Shown piece by piece: positions 16,823-25,292 of a DNA stretch of 64,000 nt (position 1 is its first letter; every line of letters starts with the position of its first letter). Below the pieces are notes generated by a model. That model saw only the letters and a program-made list of their open reading frames with translations. It searched no databases and had not been told where the DNA came from. The translations under genes were made by a program, and so were the position numbers. The stretch is from Streptomyces sp. NBC_00162 (lineage in GTDB: Bacteria; Actinomycetota; Actinomycetes; Streptomycetales; Streptomycetaceae): positions 5,084,001 through 5,148,000 of the forward strand of contig NZ_CP102509.1 of NCBI RefSeq assembly GCF_024611995.1, written 5' to 3'.

Positions 16823-17977
16823 TCAAACGCCGGCGCTGGATCTCGTGGCCAGGGTCACGCCGATCGCGACCGTGGCTGTCGCGACCAGGCCTGCGAACAG
16901 GACCGCGTACGTGCCCGTCCAGGTGCAGGCGAGGATGGCGAGGGCGGAGAGCGGCAGGGTGAGCTGCTGGGCGAGGCCGTGTTTGAAGTGGCGGGAGTGC
17001 AGGAGCCACACCATCAGCAGGAACAGCGCGGACGGGACGGTGACGGAGGCGTTGGCGGAGAGCTGGGAGATGTGCGCCTTGCCGACCGAGTGCTCGACCG
17101 CGACCTCGATGCCCGCCCCGATCGCCGCACCCGAGGCGAAGATCAGCAGGTGGCCGTAACCCCACGGGATCGCCTCGCGGTTGGAGGTCAGGTGCTCGTG
17201 CATCGGCACCGCGAAGTAGATCCACCACGCGGCGAAGACGATCAGCAGTCCGCCGCCGGCGATCGGCAGCAGCTCGCCCAGGGCCTCGTGCTCGTTGATC
17301 GCCGACTGAACCGCCACCGTGCTCGCGGCGATCGTCTCGCCCAGCACGATGATGGTGAACAGGCCGTACCGCTCCACGATGTGGTGGGCGTGCCACGGCG
17401 TCTGGTGGCCGCGCTCGGCGATCACCGGGACGGCCAGTTCGGCCGCGGCCACGACGAGGAACAGCCAGCGCTTGGCGTCGTCCGGGGCGAACAGCAGCGC
17501 CACCCAGGCGGCCTGGCAGATCACCAGCCCCGCCGCGTACTTCAGCGCCGTCGTGCGCGCCGGGCCGCTCTCCCCGGCGGCGGCCCGCAGCCACTGGGCG
17601 GTGAGCGCCACCCGCATGATCAGGTAGCCGATGACGGCCACGGTCCAGTCGTTCTCGTCGAAGGCCTGGCTCACGCCCGCCGCGTAGACGAGAACGCCCG
17701 CGATCTGGACGAGCGTCGCGATCCGGTACGGCACGTCGTCGACGTCGTAGGCGGAGGCGAACCACGTGAAGTTCATCCACGCCCACCACACGCCGAAGAA
17801 GACGAAGAAGTAGCCGATCACCCCGGTGCCGGGATGGCCCTCCGCCAGCGCGTGCACCAGCCGGGCACCGGCCTGCGCGATCGCGACGACGAAGCAGAGG
17901 TCGAAGAACAGCTCCAGCGAGGTGGCCGCGCGGTGGTCCTCGTCGCGGCTGCGGGCGGTCATGGGGGAGTAGGCCAT
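16823..17977 (-). CDS. ltrA: Low temperature requirement A (LtrA) family membrane protein
   Basis: A 384-residue polytopic membrane protein with about ten hydrophobic segments. The family's opening RAATSLELFFDLCFVVAIAQ is followed by a conserved WWAWMNFTWFASAYD motif and the central HIVERYGLFTIIVLGETI segment. LtrA-type proteins are widespread in actinobacteria; their molecular function is not established. The ATG at 17977 is used; alternatives are ATG 17962 and 18073, none with a strong ribosome-binding site. It is transcribed divergently from narK1. Confidence 0.85.
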   Translation of the reverse strand: MAYSPMTARSRDEDHRAATSLELFFDLCFVVAIAQAGARLVHALAEGHPGTGVIGYFFVFFGVWWAWMNFTWFASAYDVDDVPYRIATLVQIAGVLVYAAGVSQAFDENDWTVAVIGYLIMRVALTAQWLRAAAGESGPARTTALKYAAGLVICQAAWVALLFAPDDAKRWLFLVVAAAELAVPVIAERGHQTPWHAHHIVERYGLFTIIVLGETIAASTVAVQSAINEHEALGELLPIAGGGLLIVFAAWWIYFAVPMHEHLTSNREAIPWGYGHLLIFASGAAIGAGIEVAVEHSVGKAHISQLSANASVTVPSALFLLMVWLLHSRHFKHGLAQQLTLPLSALAILACTWTGTYAVLFAGLVATATVAIGVTLATRSSAGV

Positions 17978-18066
17978 GCCGGCCAGCACACCAGATGGGC
18001 GCGGCTTCAGCAGGCCAGGCGCGCGGCCCTCGGCGCCCGCGTGCCCCGGGCGGTCGCGTACGGACC

Positions 18067-18113
18067 AACGCACTGTGCGCGGCGGGACCTTGTCCCGTCG
18101 CCCACAGTGCGTT
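18067..18113. other. Long near-perfect hairpin in ltrA-narK divergent region
   Basis: A stem of about 22 bp runs from AACGCACTGTG at 18067 to CACAGTGCGTT ending at 18113. It has one mismatch, one G-T pair and a 3-nt CTT loop at 18089-18091. It lies 80 bp before narK and within 90 bp of the LtrA start, so it is not downstream of either gene. It could be an operator, an attenuator or a terminator of an unseen short transcript. Confidence 0.6.
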
Positions 18114-18192
18114 CTCCTCTGCCGCGGGCCCGGGTGCGGGGCGGAGTCTGGATAGGTCAGGACCCTTCTCGCAATTCAGGACGTGCAGTGCA

Positions 18193-19602
18193 ATGAGTAC
18201 CGCTACGAAGGAAGCGCAGAGGCCGCTGGTCGGCGATCCGGCGCAGTACCGCCCCGGCCGCACCATCACCGAATGGACGCCGGAGGATCCCTCCTTCTGG
18301 CAGTCCACGGGGAAGAGGGTCGCGACCCGCAATCTGTGGATCGCGGTGCCGGCCCTGCTGGTGGCCTTCGTGGTCTGGCAGGTGTGGAGCATCACGGCGA
18401 CCAACCTGAAGGACGTCGGCTTCGGCTTCTCGCAGTCCCAGCTGTTCTGGCTGACGGCGGTCCCCGGCATCACCGGCGGTACCGCGCGGATCCTCTACAC
18501 CTTCATCGGCCCGATGATCGGGCAGCGCCGCTTCACGGCGATCTCCACGGTCGTGCTGATCGGGCCGCTGCTCTGGCTGGGCTTCGCGGTGCAGAACCCG
18601 GACACCCCGTACGGCACGATGATCGCGATCGCCGCGCTGTGCGGCATCGGCGGCGCGAACTTCTCCTCCTCGCTGGCCAACATCGGCTTCTTCTACCCGA
18701 AGCAGGAGAAGGGCAACGCGACGGGCATCAACGGCGGACTGGGCAACCTGGGCGTGTCCGTGGTCCAGCTGCTGACCCCGATCCTGATCACCTCGTCCGT
18801 CCTGGCGATCGGCGCGGGCCAGAAGAAGGCGAACGGCTCGGAGATCTACCTCCAGAACGCGGCCTTCGTGTGGGTGCCGGTGCTGATCGTCCTCGCCGCG
18901 GTGGCCTGGTTCGGCCAGAACGACCTGAAGGTCGCCTCCACCCCCTTCAGCCAGCAGAAGATCATCTTCAAGCGCAAGCACAACTGGCTGATGACCTGGC
19001 TCTACGCCGGCACCTTCGGCTCCTTCATCGGCTTCGCGGCGGCCCTGCCGCTGCTGATCAAGACCACCTTCCCCGGGTACTCGGTGGCCACCTACGCCTG
19101 GATGGGCCCGGCGCTGGGCGCGCTGGCCCGCTGGGCGGGCGGCTGGGTCGCCGACAAGCTGGGTGGCGCCCGGGTGACGATCCTGTCCTTCGCGGGCATG
19201 GCCGTGTCGATCATCGGTGTGATCACCTTCCTGCCGGCCGGCTCGGATTCCGGTTCCTTCTACGGGTTCTTCTTCTGCTTCCTGTCGGCGTTCTTCTTCT
19301 CGGGCATCGGGAACGGCTCGACGTTCCGGCAGATCCCGGTGATCTTCCGGGGGCAGCACCTGAAGGGGCTGACGGAGGGCACGCCGCAGTACGCGGCCGC
19401 GCTGAAGCAGGCGGAGATCGAATCGGGCGCGGTGACCGGGTTCACGGCCGCCATCGCCGCCTACGGGTTCTTCTTCATCCCGGCGATGTTCGCCAACTTC
19501 GCGGTGACCAGCGCGATGTGGGGCTTCGTGGCCTTCTACGCCTCGTGCGTGGCCGTGGCCTGGTGGTTCTACGCCCGCCCCGGCGCGGAAGCCCCCAGCT
19601 AG
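18193..19602 (+). CDS. narK: NarK-type nitrate/nitrite MFS transporter
   Basis: A 469-residue, 12-helix major facilitator. It carries both nitrate-signature-like glycine-rich helices, GIGGANFSSSLANIGFFYPKQEKG and GNGSTFRQIPVIF, plus GGLGNLGVSVVQL and GGWVADKLGGARVT. The family moves nitrate in or nitrite out. It is strikingly similar to the second copy at 29237-30670, for instance through the shared SQQKIIFKRKHNWLMTWLY. The ATG at 18193 follows a long leader containing the hairpin at 18067-18113. Its 3' end is 14 bp from the convergent MerR-clamp gene. Confidence 0.92.
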   Translation: MSTATKEAQRPLVGDPAQYRPGRTITEWTPEDPSFWQSTGKRVATRNLWIAVPALLVAFVVWQVWSITATNLKDVGFGFSQSQLFWLTAVPGITGGTARILYTFIGPMIGQRRFTAISTVVLIGPLLWLGFAVQNPDTPYGTMIAIAALCGIGGANFSSSLANIGFFYPKQEKGNATGINGGLGNLGVSVVQLLTPILITSSVLAIGAGQKKANGSEIYLQNAAFVWVPVLIVLAAVAWFGQNDLKVASTPFSQQKIIFKRKHNWLMTWLYAGTFGSFIGFAAALPLLIKTTFPGYSVATYAWMGPALGALARWAGGWVADKLGGARVTILSFAGMAVSIIGVITFLPAGSDSGSFYGFFFCFLSAFFFSGIGNGSTFRQIPVIFRGQHLKGLTEGTPQYAAALKQAEIESGAVTGFTAAIAAYGFFFIPAMFANFAVTSAMWGFVAFYASCVAVAWWFYARPGAEAPS

Positions 19603-19616
19603 GCCCTGTCCCGGCC

Positions 19617-20735
19617 TCAGTTCTCCAGGTGGACGGGCATCAGGAGCGAGAAGGTGTCCTCGGTATCGGTCCGGCGGATCGCCAGCGGGGCCTTGGGGGC
19701 GCCGAACTCCAGAACCAGCTGGTCGGCGGCTCCGGCGGCGAGGGCGTCCAGCAGGAAGTCCCGGTTGACGGCGACCTTGTCCCGGTCGTCGTCACCGTCC
19801 TCGCAGACGGTCACCACGCCATCGGCCGCCACCTTGAGCACGCTGAGGTCACAGGCCGGACCGCCCTCCTCGCGCAGCTCGCTCGCACGGACCGGACCGG
19901 TTGCCACCGCCTCCCGGAAGGCCGGTACATCGACGAGGGCACGGCGCCCCGCGGGCAGGCGGACGAGGCGGCGGTAATCGGGGAAGTCGTGGCCGAGGCA
20001 CTGGCCGGCAGCCTGACGCTCCCCCGTCTCCAGGAGCACGCGGTCACCGTCCACGGTGAGCCGGACGGACGCGTCGTGACTCAGCAGCGCCCGCATCGCG
20101 TCGGCGAGCGGGGAGGGTACGACGACCTGCACACGGGCCCCGTCGTGCCCGCCGTGCCCGTCGTGCCCGCCGTGCCCGTCCTGTCCGTCGATAGCGGCTT
20201 GAGCGACAGCCATCCGGTACCGGTCGGTGGCCACGACACGGAGCGTCTCACCCTCGATATCGAACAGGACACCGCCGAGCATCGGCAGCTCCGGGTCGGC
20301 ACTGGCGGCGAAACGGACCGCGTCCAGGGCGGCGGCCAGCTCAGGCGCGGAGACGGCCGACCGGACGGAGGTGGTGCGGGGCAAAGCCATGGGGTTCTCC
20401 CTGCGTTCGAGTAGCGCTCGGATCGTGGAGAACTCACCGCGGGCATCGGACAGCCCCAGTTCCATACGGTGCAGATGCGCCTGGAGCAGTTTGCGCACCA
20501 GATCGGTGTCGGCGGCGGACCAGCCGGCCAGCACCAGCCGGATGTCGGCCAACGGCATGCCCGCCCGGCGCAGCCGGGCCAGCAACCGGGACTCGCCGAG
20601 CTGCTCCGGGCCGTACCAGCGGTAGCCGCTCACCGGGTCCACCCAGGCCGGGACCAGTACGCCGGCCCCGTCGTAGAACCTCAGGGCGCTCACGCTCAGC
20701 CCACTGTCCCGAGCCATCTCACCGATACTGCGCAT
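19617..20735 (-). CDS. MerR-type regulator fused to DNA polymerase sliding clamp (beta) domains
   Basis: A 372-residue fusion. Residues ~1-70 are a MerR winged helix (RSIGEMARDSGLSVSALRFY, YRWYGPEQL), followed by a helical linker to ~115. The remainder matches domains 2 and 3 of the bacterial beta clamp. It shows LPMLGGVLFDIEG and ATDRYRMAV, the interdomain HDFPDYRRLV, then NRDFLLDALAAG and the clamp-type end FSLLMPVHLEN. Clamp domain 1 is missing. A His/Gly tract, GHGGHDGHGGHDG, interrupts domain 2. The ATG at 20735 has GGAGAGCGAG upstream; GTG 20747 is an alternative. It is divergent from pflB across the Rex-like site. Function unknown. Confidence 0.85.
   Translation of the reverse strand: MRSIGEMARDSGLSVSALRFYDGAGVLVPAWVDPVSGYRWYGPEQLGESRLLARLRRAGMPLADIRLVLAGWSAADTDLVRKLLQAHLHRMELGLSDARGEFSTIRALLERRENPMALPRTTSVRSAVSAPELAAALDAVRFAASADPELPMLGGVLFDIEGETLRVVATDRYRMAVAQAAIDGQDGHGGHDGHGGHDGARVQVVVPSPLADAMRALLSHDASVRLTVDGDRVLLETGERQAAGQCLGHDFPDYRRLVRLPAGRRALVDVPAFREAVATGPVRASELREEGGPACDLSVLKVAADGVVTVCEDGDDDRDKVAVNRDFLLDALAAGAADQLVLEFGAPKAPLAIRRTDTEDTFSLLMPVHLEN
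20141..20187. repeat. 18-bp coding tandem repeat in the MerR-clamp gene
   Basis: Two identical 18-bp units (20141-20158 and 20159-20176) plus a degenerate third encode the Gly-His-Gly-Gly-His-Asp tract that interrupts a clamp domain. The tract could bind metal, or be an inert loop. Confidence 0.7.
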
Positions 20736-20807
20736 CTCGCTCTCCACACCCCGAACTCTGTGCCCTGCACCAAGTCGAGGGTCAAGCCCGGCCGGCGGAA
20801 CCCCTAT

Positions 20808-20825
20808 TTGTGAAGGCGTTCACAA
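20808..20825. promoter_or_regulatory. Perfect Rex-type operator upstream of pflB
   Basis: TTGTGAAGGCGTTCACAA is a perfect 7-4-7 palindrome identical in both arms to the Rex consensus TTGTGAA-N4-TTCACAA. Rex is the NADH/NAD+-sensing repressor known in Streptomyces, where it controls cyd and other respiratory genes. The site is 177 bp before pflB and 73 bp before the divergent MerR-clamp gene, so either or both could be controlled. The match is seen in the sequence; binding is predicted. Confidence 0.8.
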
Positions 20826-21001
20826 GCGCGGGAAGGACTTTCGGCCTTGGTGAAATCCCAGGTCATGGCGGTGTCGAGGGTCGTCGGGCGGGGATCGCAG
20901 GCCCTTCGGGCTCCAGGTCGGGACCAACGCGGCGCCAGATGATCGATCAAAAGGCGTGCAATGGAACCAAGCAATGAGGCGACTCGAAGAAGGTGCGGGC
21001 G

Positions 21002-23272
21002 ATGACTGCCACCCCTGCGGAGACCACGAAGAACGGCGAGGCCTGGGAGGGCTTCAAGGGCGGTCTGTGGCGCGACGCCATCGACGTCCGCGACTTCATC
21101 CAGCAGAACTACACGCCGTACGAGGGCGACCACACCTTTCTCGCCGGCCCCACCGAGCGCACCGCGGCCGTGTGGAAGGCGATCACGGACAAGTTCCCGG
21201 AAGAGCGCGAGAAGGGCGTCTACGACATCGCCCACGACATCCCGTCCTCGATCACCGCGCACGCGCCCGGCTGGATCGACCGCGACAAGGACCTGATCGC
21301 CGGCCTCCAGACCGACGCTCCGCTCAAGCGCGCGATCATGCCGTACGGCGGCTGGCGCATGGTCGCCGGCGCCCTGGAGACCTACGGCTACCCGGTCTCC
21401 GAGGATCTCGAGAAGGTCTTCACCGAGTACCGCAAGACCCACAACGCCGGTGTGTTCGACGCCTACACCCCCGAGATCCGCGCCGCCCGCAAGGCCGGCG
21501 TCGTGACCGGTCTGCCGGACGCGTACGGCCGCGGCCGCATCATCGGCGACTACCGCCGCGTGGCCCTGTACGGCGTGGACCGCCTCATCGCCGTCAAGAA
21601 GGAGGAGAAGGAGGAGGTGAACTCCCTCCCCGCGGGCCACCGTTCGCTGGAGGAGACGATCCGCCTGCGCGAGGAGCTCGCCGAGCAGATCCGCGCCCTC
21701 GCCGAACTCAAGGCGATGGCCGCCTCCTACGGGCACGACGTCTCCCGCCCGGCCGCCACCGGCCGCGAGGCCATCCAGTGGCTGTACTTCGCGTACCTGG
21801 CCGCCGTGAAGGAGCAGAACGGAGCGGCCATGTCGCTCGGCCGCACCTCCACCTTCGTCGACGTCTACCTCCAGCGCGACATCGAGGCCGGGCTCCTCAC
21901 CGAGGAGCAGGCCCAGGAGCTGGTCGACGACTTCATCATCAAGCTGCGCATCGTCCGCTTCCTGCGCACCCCCGAGTACGACGAGCTGTTCTCCGGCGAC
22001 CCGACCTGGGTCACCGAATCGATCGCCGGCATGGGCGAGGACGGCCGTCCGCTGGTCACCAAGAGCTCCTTCCGCTACCTCCAGACCCTCTACAACCTCG
22101 GCCCGGCTCCCGAGCCGAACATGACCGTCTTCTGGTCGCCGCGACTGCCGCGGGGCTTCAAGGAGTTCTGCGCCCGGGTCTCGATCGACACCTCCTCGGT
22201 GCAGTACGAGTCCGACGAGCTGATGCGCCCGCGCTTCGGCGACGACACCGCCATCGCGTGCTGCGTGTCGGCGATGCCGGTCGGCAAGCAGATGCAGTTC
22301 TTCGGCGCCCGCGTGAACCTCGCCAAGACCCTGCTCTACGCGATCAACGGCGGCCGGGACGAGAAGTCCGGCGCCCAGGTCGGCCCCGAGACCGGCCCCC
22401 TCACCTCCGAGGTGCTGGACTACGACCAGGTCATGGCCAAGTTCGACGAGCAGATGGAATGGCTCGCGCAGACCTACGTCCACGCCCTGAACGTCATCCA
22501 CTACATGCACGACCGGTACGCCTACGAGCGCATCGAGATGGCCCTGCACGACCGCGACGTGCGCCGCACCATGGCCTGCGGCATCGCCGGCCTGTCGGTC
22601 GCCGCCGACTCGCTGTCCGCCATCAAGCACGCCAAGGTCAGCGCGGTGCGCGACGAGACCGGCCTCGTCACCGATTACCGCGTGGAGGGCGACTACCCGG
22701 CGTACGGCAACAACGACGACCGCGTCGACGCCATCGCCGTGTGGCTCGTCGAGGAGTTCATGAAGAAGGTGCGGGGGCACGAGACGTACCGGGGTGCCGA
22801 GCACACCCAGTCCGTGCTGACGATCACCTCGAACGTCGTCTACGGCAAGAAGACCGGCAGCACGCCGGACGGACGCCGGGCGGGCGAGCCCTTCTCCCCG
22901 GGCGCCAACCCGATGAACGGCCGCGACACCCACGGCTACGTCACCTCGGCGCTGTCGGTCGCGAAGCTCCCGTACGAGGACGCGGAGGACGGCATCTCGC
23001 TGACCAACACCGTCACCCCCGACGGTCTCGGCCGCACCCCCGAGGAGCGGATCAAGAACCTGGCGGGCGTGCTCGACGGCTACATGGCCGGCGACGGCTT
23101 CCACATGAACGTGAACGTGCTGAACCGCGACACGCTCACGGACGCCATGGAGCACCCGGAGAACTACCCGCAGCTGACCATCCGGGTCAGCGGCTACGCG
23201 GTGAACTTCGTCCGCCTCACGCGGGACCAGCAGCTCGACGTGCTGAACCGCACCTTCCACGGCTCGCTCTAG
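21002..23272 (+). CDS. pflB: Formate acetyltransferase (pyruvate formate-lyase)
   Basis: A 756-residue glycyl-radical enzyme, close to the 760 of E. coli PflB, converting pyruvate and CoA to acetyl-CoA and formate. The catalytic adjacent Cys pair is at residues 420-421 in [11 protein letters not shown]. The radical Gly is residue 731 in [10 protein letters not shown], 26 residues from the end. The ATG at 21002 follows GAAGAAGG. The activase gene begins 25 bp downstream. The Rex-type palindrome 177 bp upstream implies induction when NADH builds up. A complete PFL is unexpected in a mainly aerobic mycelial genus, because the radical form is cleaved by oxygen. Confidence 0.95.
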   Translation: MTATPAETTKNGEAWEGFKGGLWRDAIDVRDFIQQNYTPYEGDHTFLAGPTERTAAVWKAITDKFPEEREKGVYDIAHDIPSSITAHAPGWIDRDKDLIAGLQTDAPLKRAIMPYGGWRMVAGALETYGYPVSEDLEKVFTEYRKTHNAGVFDAYTPEIRAARKAGVVTGLPDAYGRGRIIGDYRRVALYGVDRLIAVKKEEKEEVNSLPAGHRSLEETIRLREELAEQIRALAELKAMAASYGHDVSRPAATGREAIQWLYFAYLAAVKEQNGAAMSLGRTSTFVDVYLQRDIEAGLLTEEQAQELVDDFIIKLRIVRFLRTPEYDELFSGDPTWVTESIAGMGEDGRPLVTKSSFRYLQTLYNLGPAPEPNMTVFWSPRLPRGFKEFCARVSIDTSSVQYESDELMRPRFGDDTAIACCVSAMPVGKQMQFFGARVNLAKTLLYAINGGRDEKSGAQVGPETGPLTSEVLDYDQVMAKFDEQMEWLAQTYVHALNVIHYMHDRYAYERIEMALHDRDVRRTMACGIAGLSVAADSLSAIKHAKVSAVRDETGLVTDYRVEGDYPAYGNNDDRVDAIAVWLVEEFMKKVRGHETYRGAEHTQSVLTITSNVVYGKKTGSTPDGRRAGEPFSPGANPMNGRDTHGYVTSALSVAKLPYEDAEDGISLTNTVTPDGLGRTPEERIKNLAGVLDGYMAGDGFHMNVNVLNRDTLTDAMEHPENYPQLTIRVSGYAVNFVRLTRDQQLDVLNRTFHGSL

Positions 23273-23297
23273 AGCCCACCCGTCTGGAGCACCTGCC

Positions 23298-24125
23298 ATG
23301 ACCGTCCTCCTCGGCGCGAACACCGCCCAGGCCGCCGCCCACTCCGCCGCCGCCCACTCCGCCGCCACCCCCGCGGCCGCCGCGACCCAGCGGCCGAGCG
23401 AGGGCTCGGTGCACTCCTGGGACCTGTCGACCGGGGTCGACGGTCCGGGCACGCGCTTCGTGACCTTCCTGTCCGGCTGCCCGCTGACCTGCCTGTACTG
23501 CCACAACCCCGACACCTGGAAGATGCGGGGCGGCAAGAGGACCTCGGTCGACGCCGTGATCGCCGAAGCCGCCAAGTGCCGGAAGTTCATCGCCGCGTCC
23601 GGCGGCGGGGCCACCGTCTCGGGCGGCGAGCCGCTGCTCCAGCCCGTCTTCGCGGGCGATCTGCTGCACCGGATGAAGCACGAGCTGGGGCTGCACACCG
23701 CCCTGGACACCTCCGGCTTCCTCGGCGTACGGGCCACCGACTCGCTGCTGCGCGACGTGGACCTGGTCCTGCTCGACATCAAGTCCTGGGACCGGGAGAC
23801 GTACAGGCGCGTCACCGGGCGCCCGCTGCGGCCCACCCTCGACTTCGCGCAGCGCCTCGCGGACCTCGGCAAGGAGGTGCACCTGCGCTTCGTCCTGGTT
23901 CCGGGGCTCACGGACGCGCGGGAGAACATCGAGGGGGTCGCCGCCTTCGCGGGCTCGCTCGGCAACGTCTCGCGGGTCGACGTCCTGCCCTTCCACAAGC
24001 TGGGCGAGGCCAAGTGGCAGGCGCTGGGCATGAACTTCACCCTCCGCGACACGCCCTCGCCCGACGCCGGGCAGGTGGCCGAGGCCAGGGAGATTTTCGA
24101 GGCGCGGGGACTGACCGCCGTCTGA
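23298..24125 (+). CDS. pflA: Pyruvate formate-lyase activating enzyme (radical SAM)
   Basis: A 275-residue radical SAM enzyme that installs the glycyl radical on PflB. The cluster motif C-x3-C-x2-C is Cys61, Cys65 and Cys68 in SGCPLTCLYCHNPDTW. The SAM-binding GGE motif is VSGGEPLL, and later DIKSW and VPGLTD match the PflA family. The first ~32 residues are an Ala/His-rich extension absent from the E. coli enzyme. Immediate linkage to pflB supports the assignment. The electron donor is not encoded nearby unless one of the downstream ferredoxin-type proteins serves. Confidence 0.95.
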   Translation: MTVLLGANTAQAAAHSAAAHSAATPAAAATQRPSEGSVHSWDLSTGVDGPGTRFVTFLSGCPLTCLYCHNPDTWKMRGGKRTSVDAVIAEAAKCRKFIAASGGGATVSGGEPLLQPVFAGDLLHRMKHELGLHTALDTSGFLGVRATDSLLRDVDLVLLDIKSWDRETYRRVTGRPLRPTLDFAQRLADLGKEVHLRFVLVPGLTDARENIEGVAAFAGSLGNVSRVDVLPFHKLGEAKWQALGMNFTLRDTPSPDAGQVAEAREIFEARGLTAV

Positions 24126-24182
24126 CCCCCGTTCGGCGTAACCATGACCATGGCATAACGGGCTTAATCGGTATGAACCGCC

Positions 24183-24188
24183 TAGCGT
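24183..24188 (+). promoter_or_regulatory. Probable -10 element of the Mo-oxidoreductase operon
   Basis: TAGCGT lies 6 nt before the GTG at 24195 with no ribosome-binding site between, suggesting a leaderless operon transcript separate from pflBA. The 70-bp spacer also contains ACCATGACCATGG. No terminator hairpin follows pflA, so read-through remains possible. Confidence 0.45.
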
Positions 24189-24194
24189 GGTGCT

Positions 24195-25292
24195 GTGTCC
24201 GAGCCCACAGAAGCACTCGCCGCAGCCCCGCCACCGCCGGAGGCACCCGAGACCCCGCCGCCGGGCAGGAGATCCGTCACCGCCCGGGCCACCCTGGCCG
24301 GCACCGTCGTATCGCTCCTGCTCATCGCCGCGATCGTGCTGGGCAGCCGGCTGCTGCGCGACTTCGACTCGGCCCTGCTGCCGTACGCGGTCGCGACGGT
24401 CTTCCTGGCCTTCGGCGTTGCCTACCGGTACACGGTCTGGGTCTCCGCGCCCGGCGCGCGCCGCCTCTTCAAGAAGGGCTTCGGCAGCTTCTTCTCGGCC
24501 GACAACTTCCGCAAGGCGCCCACCGCCCTGCCCAAGATGATCGCCACCTACCTCGGCTTCCAGAAGTTCCTCGGCGCCCGCTCGCGCGCCCGCTGGGCCG
24601 CCCACCAGCTCATCTTCTGGGGCTGCATCCTGGCCGCGCTCATCACCTTCCCGCTGACCTGGGGCTGGTTCACCTTCACCTCGGACAGCGGCTCCGGCCC
24701 CGGATACGACATGCGGATCTGGGGCTTCAAGGTGCTCGGCTTCGACTCGCTGAACATCCTGGGCTGGCTGATGTTCCACGGGCTGGACGTCGCCGCGGTC
24801 CTGGTCATCCCCGGGGCCTCGTACTTCCTGTGGCGCAGGATGAAGGACCGCGGAGCCATCACCGGCCAGCGCTTCGCCTACGACCTGCTGCCGCTGATCT
24901 GCCTGATCGTGATCTCCGTGACCGGGCTGCTGCTGACCTTCTCGTCGATCTTCCTGCACGGCGGCGGCTACGAGTTCCTCGCCATCCTGCACATGGTGTC
25001 GGTGGTGTTCACCCTCATCTACATCCCGTTCGGGAAGTTCTTCCACATCGTCCAGCGGCCGGCCGCCGTCGGCATGCAGCTGTTCAAGTACACGGCCCGC
25101 CAGGACGAGCAGGTCTTCGCCTGCAAGCGCTGCGGGGAGCCGATCGACACCACCCCGTACGTCGAGAACCTGCGCGGCACCATGCAGGACCTGGGGCTCG
25201 ACTTCAACGCCTTCGTCGAATACTGCCCGCGCTGCAAGCGGGTGCTGCGCGGCAACGCCTACCTGACCGACGTCAAGAAAGGCTTCAAGTGA
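24195..25292 (+). CDS. b-type cytochrome-like membrane subunit with C-terminal zinc ribbon
   Basis: A 365-residue membrane protein. After a Pro-rich N-terminus come about five to six hydrophobic helices with candidate heme-ligand His in RARWAAHQLIFWG, GWLMFHGLDV, AILHMVSVV and GKFFHIVQRP. This layout resembles NarI/HdrE-type quinol-oxidising cytochrome b subunits. The C-terminus carries two CxxC pairs (ACKRCGEP and YCPRCKRV), a zinc ribbon or Fe-S knuckle. Similar proteins have been mislabelled MFS transporters. Its stop overlaps the GTG of the Mo subunit, arguing that it anchors or reduces that enzyme. Confidence 0.7.
   Translation: MSEPTEALAAAPPPPEAPETPPPGRRSVTARATLAGTVVSLLLIAAIVLGSRLLRDFDSALLPYAVATVFLAFGVAYRYTVWVSAPGARRLFKKGFGSFFSADNFRKAPTALPKMIATYLGFQKFLGARSRARWAAHQLIFWGCILAALITFPLTWGWFTFTSDSGSGPGYDMRIWGFKVLGFDSLNILGWLMFHGLDVAAVLVIPGASYFLWRRMKDRGAITGQRFAYDLLPLICLIVISVTGLLLTFSSIFLHGGGYEFLAILHMVSVVFTLIYIPFGKFFHIVQRPAAVGMQLFKYTARQDEQVFACKRCGEPIDTTPYVENLRGTMQDLGLDFNAFVEYCPRCKRVLRGNAYLTDVKKGFK

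Noticed and set aside
20993..21001. GTG at 20993 as the pflB start
   Set aside because: It overlaps the GAAGAAGG ribosome-binding site region; ATG 21002 has proper spacing.
24195..25292. MFS transporter annotation for the membrane protein before the Mo subunit
   Set aside because: Too few helices, no MFS loop motif, but His-bearing helices and a C-terminal CxxC pair fit a cytochrome b-type redox subunit better.
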